64,000 nt of DNA from Neospora caninum Liverpool. Its lineage: Eukaryota > Apicomplexa > Conoidasida > Eucoccidiorida > Sarcocystidae. The position numbers and the translations under genes were made by a program. The notes beneath the pieces were generated by a model. That model saw only the letters and a list, made by a program, of their open reading frames with translations, was not told the origin of the DNA and ran no database searches. Location: assembly GCF_000208865.1 (NCBI RefSeq), contig NC_018398.1, positions 2,914,001-2,978,000 on the forward strand, read 5' to 3'. Below, piece after piece: positions 1-12,024 of the stretch. Within the stretch, counting starts at the first letter, position 1, and the number at the start of each line of letters is the position of its first letter.

Positions 1-3000
1 GACATCATTCTCGGCAGGCGTCCAAACATCGTCGAGGCGCTCGCCTACGTGCTCTTTCTTGTCGCGTTCATTCTGTTTGTCGCCGCAAACGCAGAAGTCC
101 CTCTCGTTCACTCGACCAACTCGTCGCTGCAGGAGATCCTCGCTGCGACGCAGGTACCCTCCGGGTCCGCATTCAATACCTGGAGCAGCTTGGCAGCAGA
201 GACGGACGCCGCGGTGGCTGAACTCACGGTGAAGGGGTCGGAGGCGCTCTTCCTGTCACTCCAGTCCTTGCGAACGAAGGCAGACGTCGCGTCGTGGCTG
301 CGGCACGGCCTCTTTGGGCTGCCGTCATTCCCAAACATCGGGAAAAATGTGATTTGCGGGCCCTGTGTGCGCTTGACGGTGCGCCGACTTAACTTCACGG
401 AGACGACCAGTGCTATCGGGTACACTGAAGTATGGCCAGTCGACTCCGTCTCCGCGACCGGATCTCTCTCGACGTCCTCGATGCAACTGACAGGCATTTC
501 CGAACGTCTCGGAGGGACTACCGCGGACGCCGGCGCGCGGCTGCAGTGGACGTACACCGCGTACCCCGTCCAGTCGACCAAAACGTTTCAAGGACAGGGC
601 GGCTACGCGGAGACCATTTGTGGAGCGAATGCAGACGCCATGCTGCAGAAACTCTCGCAGAACCAGCCGCTGTCCAGATACCCTCCCTGGTTCCTTCCAA
701 ACGGACTCATTGGGTCGCGACACACAGTCACGGTCGTCGCCGACTTCTTGTCTGTGAACCCCGAAAGCTTCTCCACTTCCTACACGTACATCCCCTTTCA
801 GTTCACCAGTGCAGGTGCGGCGTGGAAAAGAAACGAAGCGACGAAAACTCGCAGACTTGCCACACGTTAGGTGCTGACGGGGCGCTATTCTCAGGAGCTC
901 CTCTCTGTTTAGAGGACCAGAAGAGACCGTCAATATGCACATATATATTAACGTATACTTTAATATAGGTATTAATATATGTATTAATACATGTATTCAT
1001 GTATGTACTCATATATGGATTAAATATGTATATACATGCAAGCAAGGATGCACATAGGTACATAGATACTCGCGCGAGCGTCAGCCTGCGTCACTTGCCG
1101 CACTGCCCCGCGAGCTGCTACTTGTCTCATGCGTCACGATTCCAGGAGCGATGGAAACAAAGTGCAGTTCTCTTCCCTGCGTCTTCGCGCTTGTATGCGC
1201 GCACACACGGACATGCAGTTGGTAGTATGTGTCGATGCTTCTTGCAAATACATACGCAAATGTGTGGATATCTCCGTCTGTATATACATTTCTGTGTATT
1301 TCTGTATATCCATGCATCTTTCTCTCCCGCTCTATCTATCTTCCGCTCTCTCTGTGTATATCTGTGGGTGTGTGTCTGTGTGGCCGCGTGGCGTGTTCTG
1401 TCTTTTCCGATCGTTCGCGTTTTCCCTGCGTCCACGCGCCCTCCTCGTGTCTGTTGTGTTTTGCCTCTCGGTGTAGGTACCCTGCTTCCGGTTCGTGTGT
1501 GGTCTCAAACGGCGCTTTCGTCGGCGGGGCGGAGCTCTGCAGGGCTGCGCTACGGCTGCTTGGCCGCCTCGGTGGTATTTCTCTTGGCGTATTTGTGGTT
1601 TTTATATCTGAAAGTGCGCGAGGTTCACGGCTTCCGACCCTTCATTTACGACTTTTGGAACTGCTTCGCCGTCGCGCACCTCGCCCTTGTCTTGCTCACC
1701 TTTCTTTTTTTTCTGCTGGCCTCTCTCGTCTCGAGTGTCCCCGGCGCCTCCAGTCAGGTCGGACAAGACGGCGTCGCGATAGCCCAGTCCGAGTGGCTGA
1801 CGGCGGATCTCTCCGAGACACTCAATGAGAAAGCGTCCGCTGTAGCGACAGTCGCCACCATGAGTCAGCTCTTTTGGACAGTGGCTGCGATCGCCGTCTT
1901 TTGTGGATGCATTCTGATGATCCGGTAGGCAAGACGAGAGACAGGAGACACAGAGAGGACCAGCGGGAGAGGAGAAGAGAGAGGGAGAGAAAGAGGACGA
2001 TACACGGGAGACAGAGTGGCGGACGCAGAGCCTCTCTGGACCTGTATACGGACGGCACTTTTATTTGCGCCGGTGCTTCGTGGAAGAGAGGCAAACGTGT
2101 CAAGAGGAAGATCGACGATCCCCTCAGGAGACTAGGAGAGACAGGGGGAAGGAAATGAGCAAGTCAAGCAATGCGGAAAGCAGGAGGGCCGCATTTTGCG
2201 GCCGTTCCTCGCCACCCGACGGAGACGAGAATGCGACACAAAGTGGAAAAGAAAACTGAAAGCGACGACTGCCTCGAGAGGGGAAACAGTCCAGGGACAG
2301 GAGACGAAGAAGGGAAGCGTGCCGACACTCCCTGGAGACAAACTGAGGAATTCCGTGATTTTTGTTTCCCTCTCGTGTATCTCCGTTCAGGTACCTCCAA
2401 GTCTGGGGCGGCGCGGCAGCCAAAACGATGGACTGGACTTTGAAGCGTCTGCTACTTCCGCTCTTGATGTGCATGTGCTTTATGCTCGTTGTTCTCCTTG
2501 TCTTCGTCGCAATTGGAAACATTGCCTTCGGAGTCGACAACAGAGCGTTTGCAGGTTTTTACGAGAGGTACGTCCCTCCTTGCTACGAGTCTGACCTGTC
2601 TCCCTCTCCGTCTCTCTGTTCCTTCCAAGAGCGCCCGTCCGATTTCCCTCGCTTTCGTCTCTCTTTCGCCACAGGCCTCCTCTCGAGTGTCTAGGCTTCT
2701 TCTTCTCGGTGCTTGCCGGGGCCTCAGCTTTCCGGGTTGACATCGGAGACAGAATGTTCGCAAATGCATGTACAGCCATGCCCACGAACACATACACACA
2801 CGCACATGCCTCCGTACTCACATGCATGTCAATATCTATATAGCCCTACACATGCGTTTGCATACGTATATACACATTTATGCATCCTTTTTGCCTATCA
2901 ATATCTATCTATCTTTATAGATTTATTTTGTTTCCATTCGTCGTGTTTTCGCGGGGTGCGCATACGTGTGTGTGGTTTCGTGTCGGGTTTCCTCCGTTGT

Positions 3001-5831
3001 CCTCAGCTTGACGTCATCGGCGGCGTTCCTTCTCGGAGGCACAGTGGGCAACTTCGACGTGTACGACATAGTGGCGAACCACAGATTCTTTGCGGGTCTC
3101 TACTTTGGTCCTCTCTTCATTTTGTTTTCTTTCCTCTGCTTCAACATTCTCGTCGCTCTCGTCCTCAAGACGTACGACTCCTGCGCTGAAGAGGTTGAAA
3201 CGTCCGTGAAGAAGCAGACGAAGAAGGAGAGTGAGGTACGCGAAGGCGGCGAGGCTGCCCCTGCCCCGTCTCGTCTTTTGTCTCCTTCCGCTTCGCCTCG
3301 GCTCTTCGATCTCCGCTTTTTCGCTCTACCCTGTCTATCCGCACAGCTCGCCGGCTTTTCTCTGGGACGCGCGTGCGTGCTTGCAAATGCCAGGAAACGC
3401 CGAGACGTGTCTTGCGTGTGCGTCCGCACCCATGTGGGGCCCTCATTCTCTGCGTCCGTTTTCTGTCGCTGCGTCTCTCTCTCCTGGCCTCTCCTGTCTC
3501 CCCAGTTCCAACCCACGCGCCTGGATCGCTGGGTGCATGCGCTCTCGGGTTTCCGAAAGCAGCTCCAGAGCAGTATCGCTTCGATGAAGTCGAAAGAGAA
3601 GATCGTGGACCTCGCGTCCGAGTGTTCCGACGAGGAGAAAGTCACCGACAGCGGCGACGAGCCGCCTCAGTACCCCGCGTGGATGTGGCAGTCCATGGGG
3701 CTGCCGAATCCCTACACCAAGGAGGGGTGGATCGATCCGCATGCGTGGAGTAAGAAAAGAAACACGACGAAACTTACACCTTTCTCGGCATCTGCCCAGG
3801 AGAGGCACTCCTTCATCTCCATCGTCGTCTCCAAGCACTTCCATAGATACACATAGACGTAGCCGTGCTTCCACGCTGGTGCTTGCAGATGTGTGGTTTG
3901 GTTTCACAAACATACACACATACTTAGTATTACACATCTATTCATGAGTGTGCGTGAACGCATGTGTAGAGAGGTAGCGCATTTGTGCCTGTTAGTGGCG
4001 TGCGCGTCCAGTGCGTGTATGCGGAAAGAGGAACCCAAGCAGTGAAGGCATTAGGCGTCTTCCCACGACGATGATTGGTCCGGCGGCAGCACGACTCCTG
4101 GGAAGAAACCTGCCGAACACGCGTCTATTGGCTTCATTCCAGCGCGCGTACACTTCATTCCAGTTCCCAGCGAAGGGTGTACAGACCGCGGATATTTTTG
4201 CACCTGTTCCTGTTTGGGGCTCCTGTCTCTCGACTCGCCAGACATCAGCGACCCTCTGCATGGGCCGCTCCACTGAGGCGCTCCCTCACTCTGCTTCTAT
4301 ATGTACCATTTTCACGCATGTACACACACATATATATACCTGCATATATATGTATATATGTATATGCCATTCCTTTTGCGTTTGCCTCATCTTTGCGGCC
4401 TGGATTACGCGTTCATCTGATGCTTAGCCGGCAGGGTAGTAAGCGTCTAAAGTGTGCAACCGAGTATCGACTTGGATGCGCTGGTGGACGGGTGCTTCCT
4501 CGTGCGTGTTTTGTTTCTTTTTCTCCTTGGGCCCTCTCTGCGGAAGCGTCTTGTGCTCGCCTGTCTCTTCGTTTTTTTGTCTCCAGGCGAATACCAACAA
4601 ATGTACGGCGCCTGGGGCGACTGTTCCTTTCAGCAGGCCGGCGCGGCGATGCAAGGCGCGGGGTGGATGAACGCCGATGAATATTACTACATGCAAAGCG
4701 CTGCAGCCAAGAATGCGCAGATGCCGGAACTCGACAAGGTTCGCCGTCTCTCTTCTGTTCAGTTTCCGATTTGTCCGAATTGCCGAGAATGCATCCTACC
4801 CCTTCGCTCTCTTCTCCCGTCCCTCTTTCCTCTTGATCGCTGCTTTTCCTGGAGCTTGTCTTTCTCCGCTCTCTCTCAGTGTCTTTGCTTCCGCTCTTTC
4901 GGCTCTTTCTCGCTGCTGTTTCTCTCTGCTCTTTCCCTCTCTTCTTTCTCTCTGCTCTTTCCCTCTCTTCTTTCTCTCTGCTCTTTCCCTCTCTTCTTTC
5001 TCTCTGCTCTTTCCCTCTCTTCTTTCTCTCTGCTCTTTCCCTCTCTTCTTTCTCTCTGCTCTTTCCCTCTCTTCTTTCTCTCTGCTCTTTCCCTCTCTTC
5101 TTTCTCTCTGCTCTTTCCCTCTCTTCTTTCTCTCTGCTCTTTCCCTCTCTTCTTTCTCTCTGCTCTTTCCCTCTCTTCTTTCTCTCTGCTCTTTCCCTCT
5201 CTTCTTTCTCTCTGCTCTATCTCTCGTCTTTTCTTGTCTCTTGCGTGCCTCTTCTGGATGGCGTTTGGCTGTTCTCAAGTTGAGCTGACGATCTCTTTTT
5301 TCTTCCACAGATTCACCGCGTGGTGCACTACCAGCAGACTGTTGACCGCGAGACGTCGTGGCACAAACTCGCCTGCGTCGCCTTCCTCGCAGTTCTCGTC
5401 GTGGTGGTTAGCTCGCAGCTGATGGTCTCCTCTGCACTCGATCTCCGCAAGTCTGTCGACGCGGCCCTTGGAAGAACCACCTGGATCCCGCTCCCCCAAT
5501 CGTACATCTTCGACGATCAAAGCCTCGGTGAGAAAAACCGCGACCGAACTCGTGATGCTTCGAGAGGCCCTCGTCATCGTCTCTCTTTCCGCTGTATCGA
5601 CAGATGGCCGGGGAGAAACAGGTGCTGTGCCAGGCCTCTTCGAGCATGCCCGTGCGCTCCGGACCCCCGCATGCACCCTCCCCCGAACAAGGACAGATGC
5701 GGGCAGGGTGCGCCGACAAAGCGCTGTCTCCCTGTGGGCCCCTCCATCGTCTTTTCTCGCGTCTCCTTGTCTATCCAAACACTATACATATATATAATAT
5801 AGGTACACGAATGTGTGCACGCAAATACCGA

Positions 5832-5862
<31 letters not shown>

Positions 5863-7649
5863 GTATATACGCATGCATCTGCTGATACAAATATGCATGT
5901 AAATGTACCTCTCTTGTTTGCGTATTGTGAGCGGAAGTGGTAAGAAAGCGACGCGTATGTTTTTCCGGTGGTTCTTATCTCTCCTCGCCAGCCTTTCTTT
6001 TTCCCTTCCCTCTTTCTGCGCGCCGCCTTCTTTAGGACTTCAGCCTCTCACCTTGACGGTGTTGGAGCCGCCTCGACCTTTCAGCGCGATTCGGAGCGTC
6101 GACGATGTCCACGCCTGGCTCGGCTCCGAAACAGGGCTCTTCTACCTTCTCAGAAACACAACCCCGACGGATTTCTGGTCCCAAATCTTCGCCACAAACG
6201 CCACCGCTGCAGATGGTATACATATATCTATCCTTCACATGACGTACATAAATTTATACATAGATAAATATATATATATATATATGTATGCATATTTATA
6301 TGTAGATTTGTGCAGGCCTTGGGACAAAGGCGGCTAATGTTCCTGAGCTGATCGTAGTTCGATATATATATATATATATATATATATGTACGTTTCCGGT
6401 TTTTCGATCCTACAGCCACGTTTCTCCGTGTGCCGCTCATTTGTACAAACTGTACCTCTGTACAGCCTGTGTCTATCTGCATGCATCTATATATATAGAG
6501 AGAGAGAGAGGAATATGTAAAGGCATGAAGGGTGGTCAAATCTATACCTGATACCGGACGGTCCATATGTGGTTCTGTGTATGCTGTCTACGTCCTTACA
6601 AGCGCAGTGCGTACACGTGTGTCTGTCTGGCCGGTGCATGCCCCGATCCTCGAACCGTTTCTTTCGATACCTGTCTGTGTACTGAGAGTGTCTTGTCTAG
6701 GCATATGCGCGCCTCTCTGTTTCCATTTGCCAAATATTGTCTAGGTGTTTTTCGAAGGCTCTGTCTAGGTCGTATCGAGCTCGCTGTAGATGCCTCCTCT
6801 TCCATCTGTTTCTTCGTTTCCGTATCCCCCGCACGAAGCGTAGCTGCGAGTTAGGAACCACCCGTCGCGCCCGTCGCCCTCGCCCCGTCTGTTTGTTCCT
6901 TTCTCTTTCTCTCTCTTTCTTTTTCCCTCTTTTTCTCTTTCTCTCTTTTCTCTGCCTATGTGTTTGCGGATGCTTTGTTTCTTTGTCGATTGTTCTGTCG
7001 CCAGGTGGGGCGTCGCGACCATTTCTGGTGAACTCGTGGGCAACGTTGCCACTGCCCTATTCGGTGCGTTTGCGGGTGAATCTGTCGACGGCGTCGAACT
7101 ACCCGCTCGAGCTACAGTTTGTCGCCGCAGACGCTGTCTCCTTTGACCTCTTCCTTGACTCGTCGTGGTCCGACGCGACGCTTCTCTCCGTCCTCAAGGG
7201 GCTGCAGACGAACCGGCTGATTCGCAGTGTCTGCGCCTCCCTCGAAATCGCCTTCGTCTTTTACAGCAACTTTGACTCGCGAAACCAACTGTCCCTGACC
7301 ACCCTCCGCTTTGAAATCGCTTCAGGCGGAACCGTCAAAACGACTCTCGACGTGCCCAGCATGGTGGTAAGTTCCAGCGCGGCGCCCAAGTTTTTGTCTT
7401 GCCAACCTCGCTCCGTCCGAGGTTTCTGGCGCGTGGCCGTGAGAGACAGAGAAAACGAAAAAAGAGACCAGCGCTCGACAAAGAGCGAAAGGAACTCCCG
7501 TTCTGGAACCACAGACAGAACCGCGTGCTCGGCAAACAAAGTGCCGAAACGAAACCGACTCTCCACACTTCACTCCCTTCCACCTTCATTTATACATGTA
7601 TATATAAGTATATAGATGTCTACACATGTTATATACCTATACGAATATA

Positions 7650-7680
<31 letters not shown>

Positions 7681-9782
7681 GCTTGGATGTGTCGGTAGAG
7701 AGAGAGAGAGAAAGAACGCGGGCATCTGTGTGTACATAGGCATGCATGGGTATACAATCACTGGACGTTCTTTGTCTCGAGGTTTTTGCCACGTGGACAC
7801 GTCCGTGTACCCGGCGCCGGGTTTCCAGAGGCAGAGTGCGCCGGCAGTGGGGCGGCGGAGGTGGAGCGGGCCGGAGAACAGCCAAAAAGGAGTGAAGGAT
7901 GCACGAGAGGTCGCCTGAGCCGCATGCATCTTGGTGCATTTTCGTCGCTCTTGTCACTCTTTTTGTGGCCATATCTTCCTTCACGCTTCTGGCTCTTTTT
8001 GGTTTCCAACTTTGCTGGCCCCGGACCTCCTCTGCGGCCTGTGCCATCCTTTTGCTCTCCCCTCGATTCAACCGGATTCATTTCTTTGCTCGGTCTCCTC
8101 CCTCTTCTCTCCTCTGTCTCTCTGTTTCTCTTGGTTCTGAGTCTGTCTGCGTCGTGGTTGAATTGCGTCAGCTGTTTCTCTTCACTCATTTTTCTGTCTC
8201 TGTTTCCTTGCAGCTGCGCCCTTACGACGCGCAGCACGGCGGCCTGCCGATCATTCTCCAGTCCTTCGTGGCTTTGATGGTCTTTCTCTGCGTCTGCGCT
8301 GGACTGTATTCGCTCTTTAAGTTTTTCCGGGACAACCCTTTCCAGCACATGGGGGTCCGGTCTCTCTGCTACCGGTTTTTCCTCTTCTTCTTCGACAACC
8401 TCTTCAATCTCTTGGACCTCGTTCTCCTCGTCCTCTTCATCGTCGCGATCCTCTGCTGGACCTCCTTCGCCTTCCACGGCGTCCAACACATCTACTTCTC
8501 CACCTCCGGAACAGGCTTCGCTACTTCTGCCTCTGCTTCGTCTGACGCGTCTCCTGCGGATTCGTCTGTTGCTGCGCGGGCGCTGTCGGCCGCCTCGGGC
8601 GTGTCTCAGCAGGAGTTGTACACGGAGTTGAACGCCTTTTATTCGTCCTTGAGCGCGGCGCACAGTCTGCTCGAGGTGTATGCGCAGCTGTGTGGCGGGC
8701 TGGTGATTTTAGCTTTTCTGCGGACGCTGCGTCTGTTTGAGAAGCGGAAGCGCATGGTCGTGTTGTTCTTCACCGTGACTGAGGCGTCGCAGCATCTCCT
8801 CTTTATGTTTTTCACCCTCGTCGCCGTTTACGTCGGCGTTGTGTTCACCTGCTACCTGTCGTTCGGAACCGTGGTTGCGGGCTTTGCGTCTGTTCGCGCC
8901 TCCTTCGTCTCGGGACTTCTCCTCCTCGTCGGATGCATGCCGCTCTCGGATCTCTTCGCCGCGAACAAGGCCGTCGCGGGCCTCTTCCTCTTCCCCTCGC
9001 TCTTCCTCGTGAACCTCGTCTTCCTCGCCCTCTTCCTCTCCGTCCTCCTCCGCTCTTTCGCCTTCCGGCTCGGCGAGGTCGAGAGCGCTGAGGCACTCCT
9101 CGGCGCTCCCCCCCGCACGCTGGGGCAGAGCGTGAAGGTATTCTTCAAGGAGTTGGTGTGCAAGTTCGAGCGACCGCCGCCTCCGTCCGCTCCCCCGCCT
9201 CCTCCCGCGCCTTCTCCTCCCGCGCCTGCGGCGGCTTTCCCCGGCCTGCGAGGCGACGACGAGGAGTCTCTGGATGAGTTCGCAGCGATCCGCGAGTTCG
9301 ACGAACAGGCGCGCGCGATGCGGCGCCGACCGCTGAAGGTCGCCGACGTTCCGAAGGAGACCATGACGACGCAGCTGACAGACGCGCAGTGGGCGCGGCT
9401 CGCGCCGAAGGTGCGAGATTGGGCCGTAGTCGAGGCCGGGGAGTTCGCGGACCTCTTTCGGCGCCTGTGTGTCCAGTCGGAGCTGGCGGGTGCGCAGAAG
9501 ATCGCCTTCGTGCAGCAAACCGAGAAGAAGTACTTTGAACAGATCTCCGCTCTCGCCAAGGAAGTCCAGCAACAGGAGGCGCACCTGAGCCACCGCCTCG
9601 CTGTGTACAAAAACAATCTTTTCATCGAGCAACAAAAACTCGCAACGTACACCACGTACTTGGAACAGGCTCTCGAAGAGCGAAAAAGCGAAGCCGAGAT
9701 GCTCCGGCGCGAGTTCGAGCTCGTCAAGGCGCAGACGGAAGACCCCGCCGAGCCCCACGGACGCGCCCGAAAAAACCGGTGA
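1..9782 (+). CDS. Polycystin (PKD2/TRPP)-like cation channel with two tandem channel modules, 5' partial
   Basis: Exons (phase-checked): 1-814, 1477-1924, 2391-2567, 3007-3235, 3506-3749, 4587-4738, 5311-5527, 6036-6215, 7005-7366, 8214-9782. They give 1463 residues to a stop; the start lies upstream. Module 1 has helix S1 (residues 12-31), a luminal/extracellular polycystin-type domain (32-271), then S2-S6 with a pore-like stretch (LLGGTVGNFD, about 490). A charged linker (556-690) follows. Module 2 repeats the plan: S1 about 706-728, polycystin-type domain to about 941 ending in an EIAFVFYSNFDSRNQLS-like strand, then S2-S6 in the last exon. The tail has a proline-rich stretch (PPPPSAPPPPPAPSPPAP) and a probable coiled coil near the C-terminus. 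PKD2-family proteins are non-selective or calcium-permeable channels; membrane location and selectivity are not shown here. It converges on the CDC50-like gene. Family call is firm; the two-module reading rests on hydropathy and order. Confidence 0.85.
4921..5218 (+). repeat. 26-bp polypyrimidine minisatellite in channel intron 6
   Basis: Eleven near-perfect 26-bp units run from 4921 to 5206, plus a partial unit. Each unit is C/T with a single G. The array lies between channel exons 4587-4738 and 5311-5527, upstream of the exon that encodes S1 of the second module. On the minus strand it is almost pure purine, so triplex formation is possible. Confidence 0.95.
5831..5856. repeat. (AT)13 microsatellite
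   Basis: Uninterrupted AT run within the channel intron 5528-6035. Confidence 0.95.
6362..6387. repeat. (AT)13 microsatellite
   Basis: Uninterrupted AT run within the channel intron 6216-7004. Confidence 0.95.
7653..7680. repeat. (AT)n microsatellite
   Basis: AT run of about 28 bp in the last channel intron (7367-8213). A GA run follows near 7697-7711. Confidence 0.95.
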
Positions 9783-12024
9783 TCTATTTGCCGCAAATGG
9801 CCCGAAAGCCCGAGACTCCAATGTGTGGCGAAAAACCGCTTTTTCAAGAGGCACACGTCAAGTCGATGTGTGAAGGCAAAAACTACCATTCCCTCCGTCA
9901 ACTCACGTGCTTCTCTACCAATACGTAGAGATAACGAGATATCAACCCTATATGCGTATTTGTGTGCGTCAAACCGAAACCGTCCTTATATATATATATA
10001 TATATATGCATGTATGTGTGCATATATGGATGTGCATAGGGTGTCGACAGGCGCAGTGTGAAGTCGAGGCGGTTTTGAGGTAGGACAGGCGATCAAAAGA
10101 GAAGAACGGGGGGCGAGGCATCGCGGCTGCAGGCCTTCAGGGTCTCGGGTGTCTCTTTGGGCCTCTCGGAGGTTTTGCGTAAAAGTGTGTTTCGGAGCTT
10201 CCTCTGCGTCGCGTCCTTCTTTTTGTTTCCTCAGCTCTTTTGTACGCGAAAAAACCGCTTCGTTCCCCTCTCGTCCACCGGTTTCTCTGCCTCCGACCTC
10301 GCTCTTGCTTCCCCTGGTGTGTGCGTCTGCTACTTTCTCGCGTTACTCACACGGAAGGTGCGTGGCTGTCGCGTCGCTCGTTTGAAAGGCCCTTCCCCTT
10401 CTCAGTCAAGAGACGCGTGTCGCGTTTCGCAAACTCCCGACCTCTGCGCGGCTCACAGACTTAGGAAACTTTGTGCCCAACAAAACCCAGATGCCTGTCT
10501 CCGCACTGGGACTGCTAATGCAGCCTGCTCGTCCCCTGCAGGAGAGACAGACGAAAGCTCCAGAGAACGCGACGGCTCGACAGGCGGAGAGAGAGCTAGG
10601 AGTGAAAGTGTCTGAGGGAGACAGAAAAGGCCATAGACCTAGAGATAGCGAAAGAAGACGGCGGGATCCGGAAAAAAGATTTACGCGGTTGAAAGATGAC
10701 CCTCGATTAACGCGCTGGACAAACCGTCGACAGGAGACAACCGACACACGTGTGTGTGTATGCTCGAGATGCATGCATTGCGTTCGACGACACGCGATCG
10801 AAAGTCATGCTTCAAATCTGACATCCCGCCCGAGTCGCGTTGCCCAACGCCCCCCCCCCCCCCTCCACTGCGCTGACGGCATCGCCGAACGCTTTCTTCA
10901 CATTCAAATCTCGGGAAGGGGTCACCTTCACCCGAAAGACCCGCTGGGCACAACGCCCGAATTGCCTTTACAGAAAAGACGCCCTCTTCCCTTTCGTTAA
11001 GCGTACATATATGTAAATATGTAAATGCATAGGCACTTCTATTTGTATTTGCTTAAACACAAGGTACATATGTTTATATATATATATATATATATATATG
11101 TATCTATATTTGTATGTTTAGACTGGATATATACGCATAGGGTCCACGTAGGCATGCACACGGGCATCCGTTTGCGGCGTTTGAGTGCAGAGAAAGACTT
11201 AAAGCATCTGCGCGTTCCGTCGGCTTCGCGCAGGGTGTCCCGAATTCCACAGACTCGCCTTGGCGCTGTCGAACGGAAGGCTGCTCACCTTTTCGTCCAC
11301 TCCGCAGACCACAAACACCCAAGAATGCCAGTTGTATATATATATATATATATATGCATGCACATGCATGCATCTATATATGATGTATATTCGCTTGGAG
11401 ACATGTGCACAGCCTTGCACGGAAGCGTGCTTTTGAAGCGCGTTTCGCGAGTTACCTCAGACGGGATCGCCGAGCACATTTTCCGAGGTCGGGAAGAACG
11501 GGGCAGAAAGGAAAGTGGAGGGCGGAAGGACGAATCCCAAACCGAAGGCACTCTCGGAATCGAGCGGCAAAAAGAATCCGCCTTTTCTTGGTGTATCGGC
11601 GGCCACGTGAATCGCGAGCCTTCGCGGTGGAAAGCCAAGAAAGGCTGTTTTCACGCAAGATTTGTGAAACGAGAGAGATGTAGGGGGGAGATGGGGAGAC
11701 AGAACGCGCGACCTTTCTGGATCGTCCAGCATGCATCGCCAAAGGAGAGAAACAGTCCCAGCCTCTAACCCGCGCCTCAAGAAAAAACCAACACTGCACA
11801 CCTCGACTTGAAGCTGCGTAGGCATCCCCGGGGGACAGGAAAATAACGGAAATCATCCACGCGGCGACTCTTGCCGCTGCTTTCGCCTGTCTCTTCTCGA
11901 GCCTCCGATTCAGTTCTGCCACGCCTTCCTGCGCCTCTTCGGCCGGAGGGCGCGTTTCTCCTGTGTCGCGTCCTTCCGATTTCCTTCTTCCCCCGCGAGA
12001 CTCTTGCCGCCGGCTCGTCCCGAG
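9783..12024. other. Convergent spacer, 3' ends of channel and CDC50-like genes
   Basis: No convincing coding region. It should hold both 3' untranslated regions. TA microsatellites lie at about 9986-10006, 11075-11099 and 11335-11356, and a C14 homopolymer at about 10851-10864. Open frames at 10473-11000 and 11025-11768 read through microsatellites or low-complexity sequence and show no conserved feature. Confidence 0.6.
11075..11099. repeat. (TA)n microsatellite
   Basis: TA run in the convergent spacer between the channel and the CDC50-like gene. Confidence 0.9.

Noticed and set aside
4454..5422. Long Leu/Ser/Phe-rich frames across the 26-bp array
   Set aside because: They are products of the intron minisatellite, bounded by good splice sites.
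7899..8213. Open frame upstream of the last channel exon
   Set aside because: A clear acceptor (TTTCCTTGCAG) at 8213 joins in phase to the exon ending at 7366; the upstream part is pyrimidine-rich intron.
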